Positions 46,336 to 54,908 of a DNA stretch of 64,000 nt are shown here, one piece after another; positions within the stretch are counted from its first letter, which is position 1, and every line of letters starts with the position of its first letter. The notes beneath the pieces are model-generated. The model saw only the letters and a program-made list of their open reading frames with translations. It did no database searches and was not told the DNA's origin. The position numbers were made by a program, and so were the translations under genes. Source of the DNA: Flavobacteriales bacterium CG_4_9_14_3_um_filter_40_17 (lineage in GTDB: Bacteria; Bacteroidota; Bacteroidia; Flavobacteriales; Flavobacteriaceae); assembly GCA_002790195.1 (NCBI GenBank), contig PFUR01000003.1, forward strand, positions 37,538 to 101,537. The letters are read 5' to 3'.

Positions 46336-49300
46336 TTAAAAAAATGCCCGCAACTGAACCGTACCGGTGTGAATGGTGTTGACGTTTTCCGATTTTCTTC
46401 CGAAATAGCTCAAATTAAAATCCAAAAAATCAGTTAGTTTTTTCTGCAAATTGAGTGTCCAGGTAAGATTGGTTCCGGGTTGCAAACCTTCAAGCATTTG
46501 AAAACCGACTGGGGAAAAACTGTCTCCCGTAAACTGATTGTTGAACAAGTTGAACTCGCCCGTTATCGATATTTTCTGTAGGTTGGAATAATTGAAGGAA
46601 ACACCTACACGTTGTTGGTCTAAAACCTCTCGTTGCCCCAAATCGTTTTCCTTGTTTTGATATTCATAAAACAAATCAAACTGGGCATTGCTGCTGAACA
46701 AGTATGAAATTTTGGGGTTGATTGTATAGCCGGTGATGTCAAAATTCCGAGTCGGGAAATTCTCCGATGTATTTTGCGTCCGGGAAGTGTTGGTCAGGAA
46801 ATTGGCTAACCAAAAGGTTTTGAATTTGTGGCTAAACTGAAACTGATGAGAAGTCAGCTCGCTCTCCTGTGTCCCGGTTGATAAAAAGTTTTGGCTTTGT
46901 GTTCGAATGAAAGTATAGGAAGTGGTGTAGCGTTGCAAACCGCGATTGAGAAAAAGACTGTTGCGCAGGTTCAAATTAAGCCCCAGCAAATCATTGCTGC
47001 CGGTGTCAAACGGGTTGAGATCCAATACATTTTCTTTTCGACTCACTTTGCGGTCTATTAAAAAGGAAATTTGGTTGTAAAAGTGGGAAAGTGTTTTCTT
47101 CAATCCGGTTTGATTACTCCACGGAAGCGGGTTGAGTGTCAAAATCTGGCTCCATTTGTTTTGATGCGTTTTGACAAAAATCCGATTGGGCAACAAAACG
47201 CGTACAAAATTGGCTTCATCCTGAAAAGCCGCCTGCTCAAACTCATCAAATTCTTGTAGGCCATTGTTGTTGAAATCAAACCAAGTGAAACTTCCCGTTC
47301 CGTCTTCCACCTTGACAAAGGTAAATTCTTGTTGCGGCTGTGTGCCGGAATTGGTTTCAAAAACCGTGTTGAGCTGCACTTTTTTGTCGAAAAAATATTG
47401 GTTGTAAAAAATCCGAGAGTTGAGCGATTGTTCGTCGCTGACATCCGGGTCGGTGTTGTCGAGGGTTCGATAATTCGCAAAAACCTGCAATTGGCTCGAA
47501 ACGTTATCGATTAATCTCGATCTCAGATAATACGTGTTAGAAGTGTTTACCTTTTTCAGCTGATTGTTTCGTAAACTGTCATTTACGCGGTATTTAAAAC
47601 CAACTTCCGTGAAAATTTTGGTACTGTCGCCCACGCCGGTGAAGACTTTATATTCGTTGAATTTTTGACTTTGAGAAGATAAAATTTGTGTTTGTGCATC
47701 TCGTTGTTTGTTGTCTTCCAAACGAACCTCATTGCCAAACCAATGTTTGTCCAAACTATAGGTAACTATGGAATTCAATCGCAAAAAAGTATTGTCCGAT
47801 TGGTCGGACGAAGCATCTAAATAGCTTCCGGCGGCGGCGATGTCCCACCGGTTGAAATGGAGGTTTGACTGAAGCACATGCCGGCTTCCGGAGTAGGAAT
47901 TCCCTTCAAAAGTGAGGTGTTGAAATTGATAGCCGATGCTTCCATTTTTGGGATGCGACCATTGAAGCCCGCCGCGGATAAAATTCTGCGTGCCACTGCT
48001 GTTATTCAGATTCCAATCTCGGTCGAACTCAATGTTGTACAGCCTTTCAATGGTGCGGAAATCTTTGTTGATGTAATCATAATCCAAAGTGCCTTCCAAA
48101 CTCCCCGTTTTCTTAAAAAATTGATGCTTGGCACGTATCGTCCCGGCAAAACCGGTGTTGTCTTCATCATCGAGAGATGAAAAAAGATTCAAATCGTTGT
48201 TGCTGAAGGCACTTTCAAACTGTACAGACGATTTATCGCTAAAATCATATTGACCGTAAAAAGTGGCAATCTGCAGTTGGATCGGGGCGACCAATTGAAT
48301 GACCGGTTCAAAATTGCCCTGCGGGACACTATTGACAGGCGTTACAAAAATAAAAATTCGCCCGACCACGTTGGTGTTGCTCAAAATATAATTACCTTGA
48401 TTTTGTCCAACTTGCGAAAATCGAACCGTGAACAGGGTATCGACCGGATTGTTTGAAAATTCAAAAGCTTCAAATCCATCGATGATTACTTTTTTGTATA
48501 AAATCTTGTTTTCAGAGAAAGATTCCGGCAGGGCCGATGGCGCAACCATTTTGGCAGAGTCGTCGCCGGCATCATTAAGTGTACCGATTTGTGCTTGTGA
48601 AAGATTCTGTTGGAGCGGCTGGTTTTTAGAGTCACTTTCGGAAAAAATCTTTCCGCCAAGTTTGAGTTTTCCGCGTTGATATTCGGCTCCGTCGAAAGTG
48701 ATAAATCGGGTAAAATTGCGATCGCTGAATTGGTATTCGATGGTTATCCGCATTTCTGAAGTGATGGGAAACAGTGAAGTAAAGGTGATTTCGCCGGCAT
48801 TGTAGTCGATGACATAATCGTTGTCTTCACCACGCTTGAGCGCAAGCCCGTTTACATAAACCGTCTCGCTTCCCGAAACAATAAGAACAAAGAGTTCGCC
48901 ATTCGGCCCTTGCAGTTTATAGGGCCCTTGGTTGCCTTCTCTGCCCTGTAGATTGCTGCGTGCAAACTGGCCTCGGACGATTGCCCCCGAACCGAAAAGC
49001 GTGGTTTTGCTCTTGGTTTTTTGAATGATTCCACCGGCATAAACCCCCTGTACTTTCTTCTGAAACCGGCTAAAATAAGACTCCGAATTAATCAAATTGA
49101 CATCGCCTGCCCGGATATTCCAATCTTTGGTAAACAGTTCGATAAACACCTCGTCAAACTCATCCAATCGTTGCGAAAAACCGTTTTCTTGGATAGGAAT
49201 GTTGTTGTCCTGAATTGACGCGCGCAGCGTTACCCCGTTGCCCAAATCCCCCGATATTTGCAAATCGAGTTCCGATTTCAACACCGAGTTTTGGTTGTTC

Positions 49301-49752
49301 CCTACCGTCACACCGCGGGTGATGCTCCCCGAAGTGTTGAGCCCATCGAAAGGGATAAAACTTTTTTTAGCTTTATTTTCCAAGCTGTACACCCGGTCTA
49401 GATTCTGAGAGCGATTGACAACCAAAGAATCATCAAATACTTGATATACACTGGTCAGATACTTAGGATAAGGCAGAAAATAAACCGCAATACTGTCTGA
49501 TTTTATCAATGCATCATTTTTTAAAATCAACAACGCTTTGGGAAAATCTACGGAATAATCTGTTGTGTTAATAAGTTGTTCGGCACTATTAAAAACCTTG
49601 AAACCAAAAGATTGAATACTTATCGAATCGATACGCAAACTATCCTTTCCTGCAATTGGAATCCACTTTTTTTGAAATCCGGATGGCAATTTTTGTCCCA
49701 AAGCCAATAGGGGAATAAAAAGTAAAACAATATAAATTCTTTTTTTCAACAA
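46336..49752 (-). CDS. large outer-membrane beta-barrel protein
   Basis: A 1138-residue exported protein starting at TTG 49752 (or 49749). The signal peptide MLKKRIYIVLLFIPLLALGQ is clear and no in-frame ATG lies close. The first 330 residues have beta-rich domains (KLPSGFQKKWIPIAGKDSLR; NGLALKRGEDNDYVIDYNAG). From about residue 350 on, alternating aromatic and polar strands (such as DNTGFAGTIRAKHQFFKKTG and SIGYQFQHLTFEGNSYSG) fit a long beta-barrel. It ends in Phe (VQLRAFF), as expected for an outer membrane protein. I do not recognise the specific family. It is monocistronic and stands between a convergent and a divergent gene. Confidence 0.72.
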   Translation of the reverse strand: MLKKRIYIVLLFIPLLALGQKLPSGFQKKWIPIAGKDSLRIDSISIQSFGFKVFNSAEQLINTTDYSVDFPKALLILKNDALIKSDSIAVYFLPYPKYLTSVYQVFDDSLVVNRSQNLDRVYSLENKAKKSFIPFDGLNTSGSITRGVTVGNNQNSVLKSELDLQISGDLGNGVTLRASIQDNNIPIQENGFSQRLDEFDEVFIELFTKDWNIRAGDVNLINSESYFSRFQKKVQGVYAGGIIQKTKSKTTLFGSGAIVRGQFARSNLQGREGNQGPYKLQGPNGELFVLIVSGSETVYVNGLALKRGEDNDYVIDYNAGEITFTSLFPITSEMRITIEYQFSDRNFTRFITFDGAEYQRGKLKLGGKIFSESDSKNQPLQQNLSQAQIGTLNDAGDDSAKMVAPSALPESFSENKILYKKVIIDGFEAFEFSNNPVDTLFTVRFSQVGQNQGNYILSNTNVVGRIFIFVTPVNSVPQGNFEPVIQLVAPIQLQIATFYGQYDFSDKSSVQFESAFSNNDLNLFSSLDDEDNTGFAGTIRAKHQFFKKTGSLEGTLDYDYINKDFRTIERLYNIEFDRDWNLNNSSGTQNFIRGGLQWSHPKNGSIGYQFQHLTFEGNSYSGSRHVLQSNLHFNRWDIAAAGSYLDASSDQSDNTFLRLNSIVTYSLDKHWFGNEVRLEDNKQRDAQTQILSSQSQKFNEYKVFTGVGDSTKIFTEVGFKYRVNDSLRNNQLKKVNTSNTYYLRSRLIDNVSSQLQVFANYRTLDNTDPDVSDEQSLNSRIFYNQYFFDKKVQLNTVFETNSGTQPQQEFTFVKVEDGTGSFTWFDFNNNGLQEFDEFEQAAFQDEANFVRVLLPNRIFVKTHQNKWSQILTLNPLPWSNQTGLKKTLSHFYNQISFLIDRKVSRKENVLDLNPFDTGSNDLLGLNLNLRNSLFLNRGLQRYTTSYTFIRTQSQNFLSTGTQESELTSHQFQFSHKFKTFWLANFLTNTSRTQNTSENFPTRNFDITGYTINPKISYLFSSNAQFDLFYEYQNKENDLGQREVLDQQRVGVSFNYSNLQKISITGEFNLFNNQFTGDSFSPVGFQMLEGLQPGTNLTWTLNLQKKLTDFLDFNLSYFGRKSENVNTIHTGTVQLRAFF

Positions 49753-49902
49753 AATGCTTGGCAGATTAGGTTCAAAAATATTCTAAATATGGGTTTAATC
49801 GATACTATTTTTTCATAAAAATGGGTAGAGAGAATGAAATGTTTAGTTATTGATAACGGCGTAAAGATTGGTTTATGGTTTTGAAAAATTTTATTTCCGT
49901 AA

Positions 49903-49945
49903 AACCCCGAAAGGATTTTAAACCCTTTCGGGGTTGCAGTTTTTT
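49903..49945 (+). repeat. palindrome with T-run before xthA
   Basis: AACCCCGAAAGG (49903-49914) and CCTTTCGGGGTT (49924-49935) are exact inverse complements with a 9-base loop and are followed, after GCAG, by six T. No plus-strand gene ends upstream of it. The hairpin precedes the candidate xthA -7 element (49948-49955). Confidence 0.7.
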
Positions 49946-49947
49946 GT

Positions 49948-49955
49948 TAGCTTTG
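49948..49955 (+). promoter_or_regulatory. xthA -7 element
   Basis: TAGCTTTG fits TAnnTTTG and ends 18 bases before the xthA ATG. There is no TTG at the right spacing; the -33 region falls in the palindrome. Confidence 0.45.
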
Positions 49956-49973
49956 TATTTTAACAGACAAAAC

Positions 49974-50744
49974 ATGACAAAGAAAATCATTTCCTACAAC
50001 GTAAACGGTGTCCGTGCCGCTCTCAACAAAGGTTTGATTGATTGGTTGAAAGCTGCCGACCCCGATGTATTGTGTTTGCAGGAAATTAAAGCCACGGAAG
50101 ATCAAGTCGATACCGAGTTATTCAAGGCAATCGGATATCCCTATCAATATTGGTTTAGTGCCCAAAAAAAGGGATACAGCGGCGTGGCTATTTTGAGCAA
50201 AACAGAGCCTGAGAACGTGCAATTCGGGACAGGCATTGCTACTATGGATGCCGAAGCACGGAATGTCCGGGCTGATTTTAAAAATTTCTCGGTAATGAGC
50301 CTGTACCTGCCTTCCGGAACTAACATCGATCGCCTCGACCACAAGTTTCAATACATGGACGATTTCCAACAGTATATCAATCAACTTAAAAAAACTTACC
50401 CAAATTTGGTTATTTGTGGCGATTACAATATTTGCCACCAAGCCATTGACATCCACGACCCGATACGCAACGCCAACGTTTCCGGTTTTTTGCCCGAAGA
50501 GCGCGCTTGGATTGACGGGTTTATGAAAAGCGGGTTTATCGATTCTTTTCGCTATTTTAACCAAGCACCGAACCAATACTCCTGGTGGAGCTACCGCGCC
50601 AACGCACGAAACAACAACAAAGGCTGGCGGATAGACTATGCCTTAGTCAGCAAACCACTTGAAAAAAACCTCAAAAGAGCATTTATCCTTCCCGAAGCCA
50701 AACATTCCGATCATTGCCCTGTGGGGGTAGAATTGGCGTTTTGA
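49974..50744 (+). CDS. xthA: exodeoxyribonuclease III
   Basis: A 256-residue AP endonuclease and 3' exonuclease of base-excision repair. The start is the ATG giving MTKKIISYNVNGVRAALNKG; an earlier ATG at 49875 would put the palindrome inside the gene, which is unlikely. The conserved blocks are LCLQEIKATE (catalytic Glu), SLYLPSGT, GDYNICHQAIDI, WWSYRANARNNNKGWRIDY and the final EAKHSDHCPVGVEL with the catalytic Asp-His. It is a single gene. Confidence 0.95.
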   Translation: MTKKIISYNVNGVRAALNKGLIDWLKAADPDVLCLQEIKATEDQVDTELFKAIGYPYQYWFSAQKKGYSGVAILSKTEPENVQFGTGIATMDAEARNVRADFKNFSVMSLYLPSGTNIDRLDHKFQYMDDFQQYINQLKKTYPNLVICGDYNICHQAIDIHDPIRNANVSGFLPEERAWIDGFMKSGFIDSFRYFNQAPNQYSWWSYRANARNNNKGWRIDYALVSKPLEKNLKRAFILPEAKHSDHCPVGVELAF

Positions 50745-51158
50745 TTGCTCATAAAAATTTCTGTTGTTTCAATTTCAAGCGCATTGGCTATTTTTCACGA
50801 TTAAAAACGATAGTTAAACAGTTCGGAATTTTAGAAACGTAACTTTACAGAATTAAAACCGGAGAGAATTGGAGTCCTATAACCGAATATTGAATGAAAA
50901 ACACACTACAAAAAAGTATATAACATTGATAATAAAGTGATTAATACGAAGGAGATCAGGTTGAAAGCACTCGCTTTTTTATCCGCAACGAGCCAAACAC
51001 GAAGAACTTAGTAGCCAATTCTCTCATAACATATGTTTGTTTTGTGAGCTAACATGGGACTGATAAAGTGAGTAAATTTGATTAAAAAATAATACATAAT
51101 AATCCCGATAATCTTTGATTAACAAAAACCTCAGTCATAAAACGAAAACAGACTATAA
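50745..51158. other. long AT-rich intergenic region, nothing recognised
   Basis: No open frame or known motif stands out in these 414 bases. One stretch near 50960-51010 (after GGAGATCAGG) reads briefly as protein-like, LKALAFLSATSQTRR, but stops at once and I cannot call it a gene. Confidence 0.4.
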
Positions 51159-51474
51159 ATGTATAATCGGAAAATATTTTACAATAATTTCATAAGTATA
51201 AGTTTATTAATTCTTGTTTAGTGCTCATCTCTATATAAGGCCAAATTAAAAGACGAAAAAAACTTGTGTTGAAAATTTAGATTTTAAAAAAGTTTTCTTT
51301 GAAAACATACTGAATGTGGAAACCATGATTGACAAGCTTCAAGATGAGTCATTTCATAACTCATTGAAATTTATCGCAAAATACTCTGAAGTATCAATTG
51401 AATCTATAACTAATTATGCCGGAATATATCCGAATGGAATATTTGAAAAGGTTAAAAAAAATTGTATAGAATAG
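51159..51474 (+). pseudogene. broken small lipoprotein gene
   Basis: From ATG 51159 the frame reads MYNRKIFYNNFISISLLILV, a signal peptide, then TAG (51219-51221), then C-S-S-L. The stop therefore sits next to the lipobox cysteine. A second lesion is an extra A in an A-run (51256-51262). Removing one base joins KLKDEK to TCVENLDFKKVFFENILN, and the frame continues VETMIDKLQDESFHNSLKF to VKKNCIE and a TAG at 51472-51474. The repaired product is about 104 residues, cysteine-containing, and of unknown function. It lies next to the attC-like palindrome. Confidence 0.6.
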
Positions 51475-51530
51475 TATCAAAATAACAAATGTGGAAATTT
51501 AGAATTGGAAGAATAATTTACGAATAATTA

Positions 51531-51613
51531 CTGCTAACAAAACCGCTTTTTGCTCTTTCCGTCTGATTCGCCTAACCCAACCAAAGCCCTAGTTTTGTGA
51601 AATGTTAGGCTGC
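51531..51613 (+). repeat. attC-like palindromic element
   Basis: Outer halves CTGCTAACAAAAC (51531-51543) and GTTTTG-TGAAAT-GTTAGGC (51592-51610) are inverted repeats. Within them GCCTAAC (51570-51576) and GTTAGGC (51604-51610) are a perfect pair of 7-mers that match the integron attC core sites RYYYAAC and GTTRRRY. No integron integrase is in the window. The element lies directly after the broken lipoprotein gene and just before hutI. Confidence 0.45.
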
Positions 51614-51672
51614 AAATGAATAGTTCGATACCCTATTTGAAATTAATTAAACAACCAACCCAATCCTTAAAA

Positions 51673-52914
51673 ATGCCCGATTCATTTCAATTTTTAGGCC
51701 CATTTAAGCAAGTCGTCACTTTGACCGGTTTGCCGCTCAAAGGTTCGATATCCGAAGAAAATTTGCGTCTCATCCCGGATGCGGGCATACTCGTGAAGGA
51801 CGAATTTATTGCGGAGGTCGGAAACTATGAAACGCTGATTCCTAAAGCGGGGAAATTGCAAGCAAGCCACCAACCGATAGCAAACGATTTGGTGTTGTTG
51901 CCCGGATTTATAGATTGCCACACACACATTTGTTTTGCCGGCAGCCGCGCTTCGGATTATGCCTTGCGCAACGCGGGAAAAAGTTATTTAGATATTGCCA
52001 AAGCCGGCGGCGGTATTTGGCACACGGTCACCGAAACCCGCAAAGCAAGCCGGGAAGTACTGGAATATTCCCTCAACATGCGCGTTGAAAATCATTTGCA
52101 CAACGGCGTGACTACCGTCGAAGTCAAAAGCGGCTATGGTCTGAATTTGGAATCGGAATTGAAAATACTCCGCACCATCCAATCGGTCAATCAAAAAGTA
52201 GCCGCCGATTTGGTTTCTACCTGCTTGGCGGCACATATTTTACCAAGAGATTTTAAGGGTGGTGCATCGGATTATCTGAATTACCTGATTGAAAATTTGT
52301 TACCAATCCTTAAACAGGAAAAACTGTCTGACCGAATCGATATTTTCATCGAGCAAACCGCATTTGATGCTGTGGAAGCCGGCCGATTTTTAAATCGTGC
52401 CAAACAAATAGGTTTTCAAATCACCGTTCATGCCGATCAGTTTTCCAGGGGCGGTAGCAAAGTTGCCGTTGCAGTTGGCGCAAAAAGTGCTGATCATTTG
52501 GAAGCCTCGGCAGCGAAAGAAATAGAACTACTTGCCGCAAGCAACACGGTAGCAGTCGTGCTTCCCGGTGCTTCTTTAGGGCTTGGGATGCCTTTTGCCC
52601 CAGCCCGAAAATTGCTGGATGCCGGTTGCTGCCTCGCCATCGCTTCCGATTGGAATCCGGGTTCGGCACCCATGGGTGATTTGCTCACCCAAGCCGCCTT
52701 ATTGGGGGCATTCGAAAAACTGAATACAGCCGAAGTCTTTTCCGGGCTGACATTCAGAGCCGCCCACGCGCTGGGGTTGGAAGACCGCGGGCGCATTCAG
52801 GCGGGGATGAAAGCTGACTTCATCGGGTTTGCCTGCGCTGATAACCGAGAAATTTTATACCGGCAAGGAAAATTGAAACCTGAGGTGGTTTGGAAAAATG
52901 GTGTAAAAATGTAA
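51673..52914 (+). CDS. hutI: imidazolonepropionase
   Basis: A 413-residue amidohydrolase that opens imidazolone-5-propionate to formiminoglutamate in histidine degradation. The start is set at the ATG giving MPDSFQFLGPFKQVVTLTGL, the family N-terminus; an ATG at 51616 would add 19 residues. The metal-site HTHICFAG block is in LLPGFIDCHTHICFAGSRAS. HADQFSRGGSKVAVAVGAKS and ASDWNPGSAPMGDLL hold the second His and Asp. The product feeds HutG, encoded 26 kb away. The attC-like element lies only about 60 bases upstream. Confidence 0.95.
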   Translation: MPDSFQFLGPFKQVVTLTGLPLKGSISEENLRLIPDAGILVKDEFIAEVGNYETLIPKAGKLQASHQPIANDLVLLPGFIDCHTHICFAGSRASDYALRNAGKSYLDIAKAGGGIWHTVTETRKASREVLEYSLNMRVENHLHNGVTTVEVKSGYGLNLESELKILRTIQSVNQKVAADLVSTCLAAHILPRDFKGGASDYLNYLIENLLPILKQEKLSDRIDIFIEQTAFDAVEAGRFLNRAKQIGFQITVHADQFSRGGSKVAVAVGAKSADHLEASAAKEIELLAASNTVAVVLPGASLGLGMPFAPARKLLDAGCCLAIASDWNPGSAPMGDLLTQAALLGAFEKLNTAEVFSGLTFRAAHALGLEDRGRIQAGMKADFIGFACADNREILYRQGKLKPEVVWKNGVKM

Positions 52915-52925
52915 AAAATAAAGAT

Positions 52926-54155
52926 TTAAGATGCCGCCTTCAATTCTTTTAAAAGTGTTTTAGAGAGTTTTCGAGAAGCATATTCTTTGTTGACTTCGAG
53001 CAATTGTTCATCGCTACCAGGCATTTCAAACATGGCATCAGTCAGCACGACTTCGCAAAGTGAACGCAATCCACGGGCACCCAATTTGTATTCAATCGCT
53101 TTCTCTACAATATAATCTAAGGCTTCTTCCTTGATTACCAACGTAATATCATCCAACTCAAATAAGCGTTGATACTGTTTGACCAATGCATTTTTGGGCT
53201 CAGTTAAAATTGACCGGAGTGTTTCTTTATCCAACGGGTCGAGGTGTGTCAAGACTGGCAAGCGGCCCAAAACTTCCGGTATCATGCCAAAATCTTTCAA
53301 GTCTTTGGGTATGATGTATTTTAATAAGTTTCCTTTATCGATTTGATGATCGGAGATAGAAGCACTGTAACCAACGGCTTGCATATTGAGCCGTTTGGAG
53401 ATAATCCGATCGATGCCGTCAAATGCACCTCCGGCAATAAAAAGAATATTTTCTGTGTTGACTTCTACAAATTTCTGATCGGGATGTTTGCGGCCACCTT
53501 TAGGCGGAACATTTACCACTGTCCCTTCCAACAGTTTGAGCAATGCTTGTTGCACGCCTTCTCCGGAAACGTCCCTTGTGATGGAAGGATTGTCGCTTTT
53601 GCGGGCGATTTTGTCTATTTCGTCTATAAAAACAATGCCTTTTTCGGCTTTTTCCACATTGTAATCGGCGGCTTGCAACAACCGCGTGAGCATGCTTTCG
53701 ACATCTTCACCTACGTAACCGGCTTCTGTCAACACAGTTGCGTCAACGATAGCCAAGGGAACATCCAACAATTTGGCGATGGTTTTTGCCATCAGGGTTT
53801 TTCCCGTTCCGGTTTGCCCAACCATGATGATGTTGCTTTTTTGAATCTCGACATCGTCTTTGGAAACTTGTTGCAAACGTTTGTAATGGTTATAAACAGC
53901 CACGGCCAGCACTTTTTTTGTTTGATCCTGCCCGATGACATATTCGTCTAAGAAATTTTTTATTTCTTGCGGTTTGTACTGTTTTAGACCGCTGATGCTT
54001 TTTTGTTTTGATGCAGCTCTTGCTTCCTCAGAGACTATGCTGGTAGCCTGCTCTACACAACGGTCACAAATATGCGAATCGATGCCCGCAATCAGGATGT
54101 TGGTCTCGGCTTTAGGCCTGCCGCAAAATGAGCAGTGCAATTGTTCCTTTGCCAT
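52926..54155 (-). CDS. clpX: ATP-dependent Clp protease ATP-binding subunit
   Basis: A 409-residue unfoldase. The N-terminal C4 zinc finger is [12 protein letters not shown] with [12 protein letters not shown] (residues 8-37). Walker A is [14 protein letters not shown] (about 111-124) and Walker B is [11 protein letters not shown]. The GYVGEDVE pore loop and the RKH loop ([10 protein letters not shown]) are present, as is the sensor region [12 protein letters not shown]. It feeds substrates to ClpP, encoded 16 bases upstream in the same transcript. Confidence 0.98.
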   Translation of the reverse strand: MAKEQLHCSFCGRPKAETNILIAGIDSHICDRCVEQATSIVSEEARAASKQKSISGLKQYKPQEIKNFLDEYVIGQDQTKKVLAVAVYNHYKRLQQVSKDDVEIQKSNIIMVGQTGTGKTLMAKTIAKLLDVPLAIVDATVLTEAGYVGEDVESMLTRLLQAADYNVEKAEKGIVFIDEIDKIARKSDNPSITRDVSGEGVQQALLKLLEGTVVNVPPKGGRKHPDQKFVEVNTENILFIAGGAFDGIDRIISKRLNMQAVGYSASISDHQIDKGNLLKYIIPKDLKDFGMIPEVLGRLPVLTHLDPLDKETLRSILTEPKNALVKQYQRLFELDDITLVIKEEALDYIVEKAIEYKLGARGLRSLCEVVLTDAMFEMPGSDEQLLEVNKEYASRKLSKTLLKELKAAS

Positions 54156-54171
54156 AAATTTTTATTAAGTG

Positions 54172-54834
54172 TTATTTTCCTCTAACGAGGATTTCATCAA
54201 TCATGCCGTAAGCTTTGGCTTCTTCGGCCTTCATCCAATAGTCTCGTTCGCTGTCTTTATAAACTTTTTCAAAAGTTTGCCCGGAATGATTCGAAATAAT
54301 CTGGTATAATTCGTCTTTCAATTTCAAAGTTTCTCGCAAATTGATTTCCATATCGGTTGTAACGCCTTGAAACCCGCCCGACGGCTGATGAATCATCACG
54401 CGGGAATGTGGCAGTGCCGAACGTTTTCCGGCTGCGCCTGCACACAGCAAAACGGCACCCATAGAAGCAGCCATCCCGGTACAAATCGTTGCAACATCGG
54501 GTTTGATAAACTGCATGGTATCATAAATCCCTAATCCGGCATAGACGCTCCCGCCGGGAGAATTTAGGTAAATTTGAATGTCCTTGCCTGCATCTGCGCT
54601 TTCCAAAAACAACAATTGCGCTTGAACGATGTTGGCAATTTGGTCGTCAATCCCAGTTCCGAGAAAGATAATCCTATCCATCATCAAACGGGAGAATACA
54701 TCCATCTGGGCGACGTTTAATTGTCTTTCTTCGATGATATAAGGGGTCATACTGCTGACTAACTTGTCATAATACATGCTGTTGATACCCTGTTTTTTGA
54801 TAGCGTATTTTTTGAATTCTTTCCCGTAGTTCAT
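54172..54834 (-). CDS. clpP: ATP-dependent Clp protease proteolytic subunit
   Basis: A 220-residue serine peptidase forming the 14-mer chamber. The catalytic Ser is in CTGMAASMGAVLL (about residue 120) and the His is in SRVMIHQPSGGFQG. The third residue, Asp, is in the C-terminal half. The N-terminal extension of about 20 residues over E. coli ClpP may be processed. It lies between tig and clpX, in the usual order. Confidence 0.97.
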   Translation of the reverse strand: MNYGKEFKKYAIKKQGINSMYYDKLVSSMTPYIIEERQLNVAQMDVFSRLMMDRIIFLGTGIDDQIANIVQAQLLFLESADAGKDIQIYLNSPGGSVYAGLGIYDTMQFIKPDVATICTGMAASMGAVLLCAGAAGKRSALPHSRVMIHQPSGGFQGVTTDMEINLRETLKLKDELYQIISNHSGQTFEKVYKDSERDYWMKAEEAKAYGMIDEILVRGK

Positions 54835-54856
54835 AGATATAATGTATTAAAAAGAA

Positions 54857-54890
54857 AAGCGTTAAAACTATATTTAACGCTTCAAAGATA
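54857..54890 (-). terminator. hairpin downstream of tig
   Basis: The arms AAGCGTTAAA (54857-54866) and TTTAACGCTT (54873-54882) enclose six bases. On the minus strand it is followed by CTTTTCTTTTT. It lies 25 bases after the tig stop and before clpP. Confidence 0.65.
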
Positions 54891-54908
54891 ACAATAAATT
54901 GCTTGATT

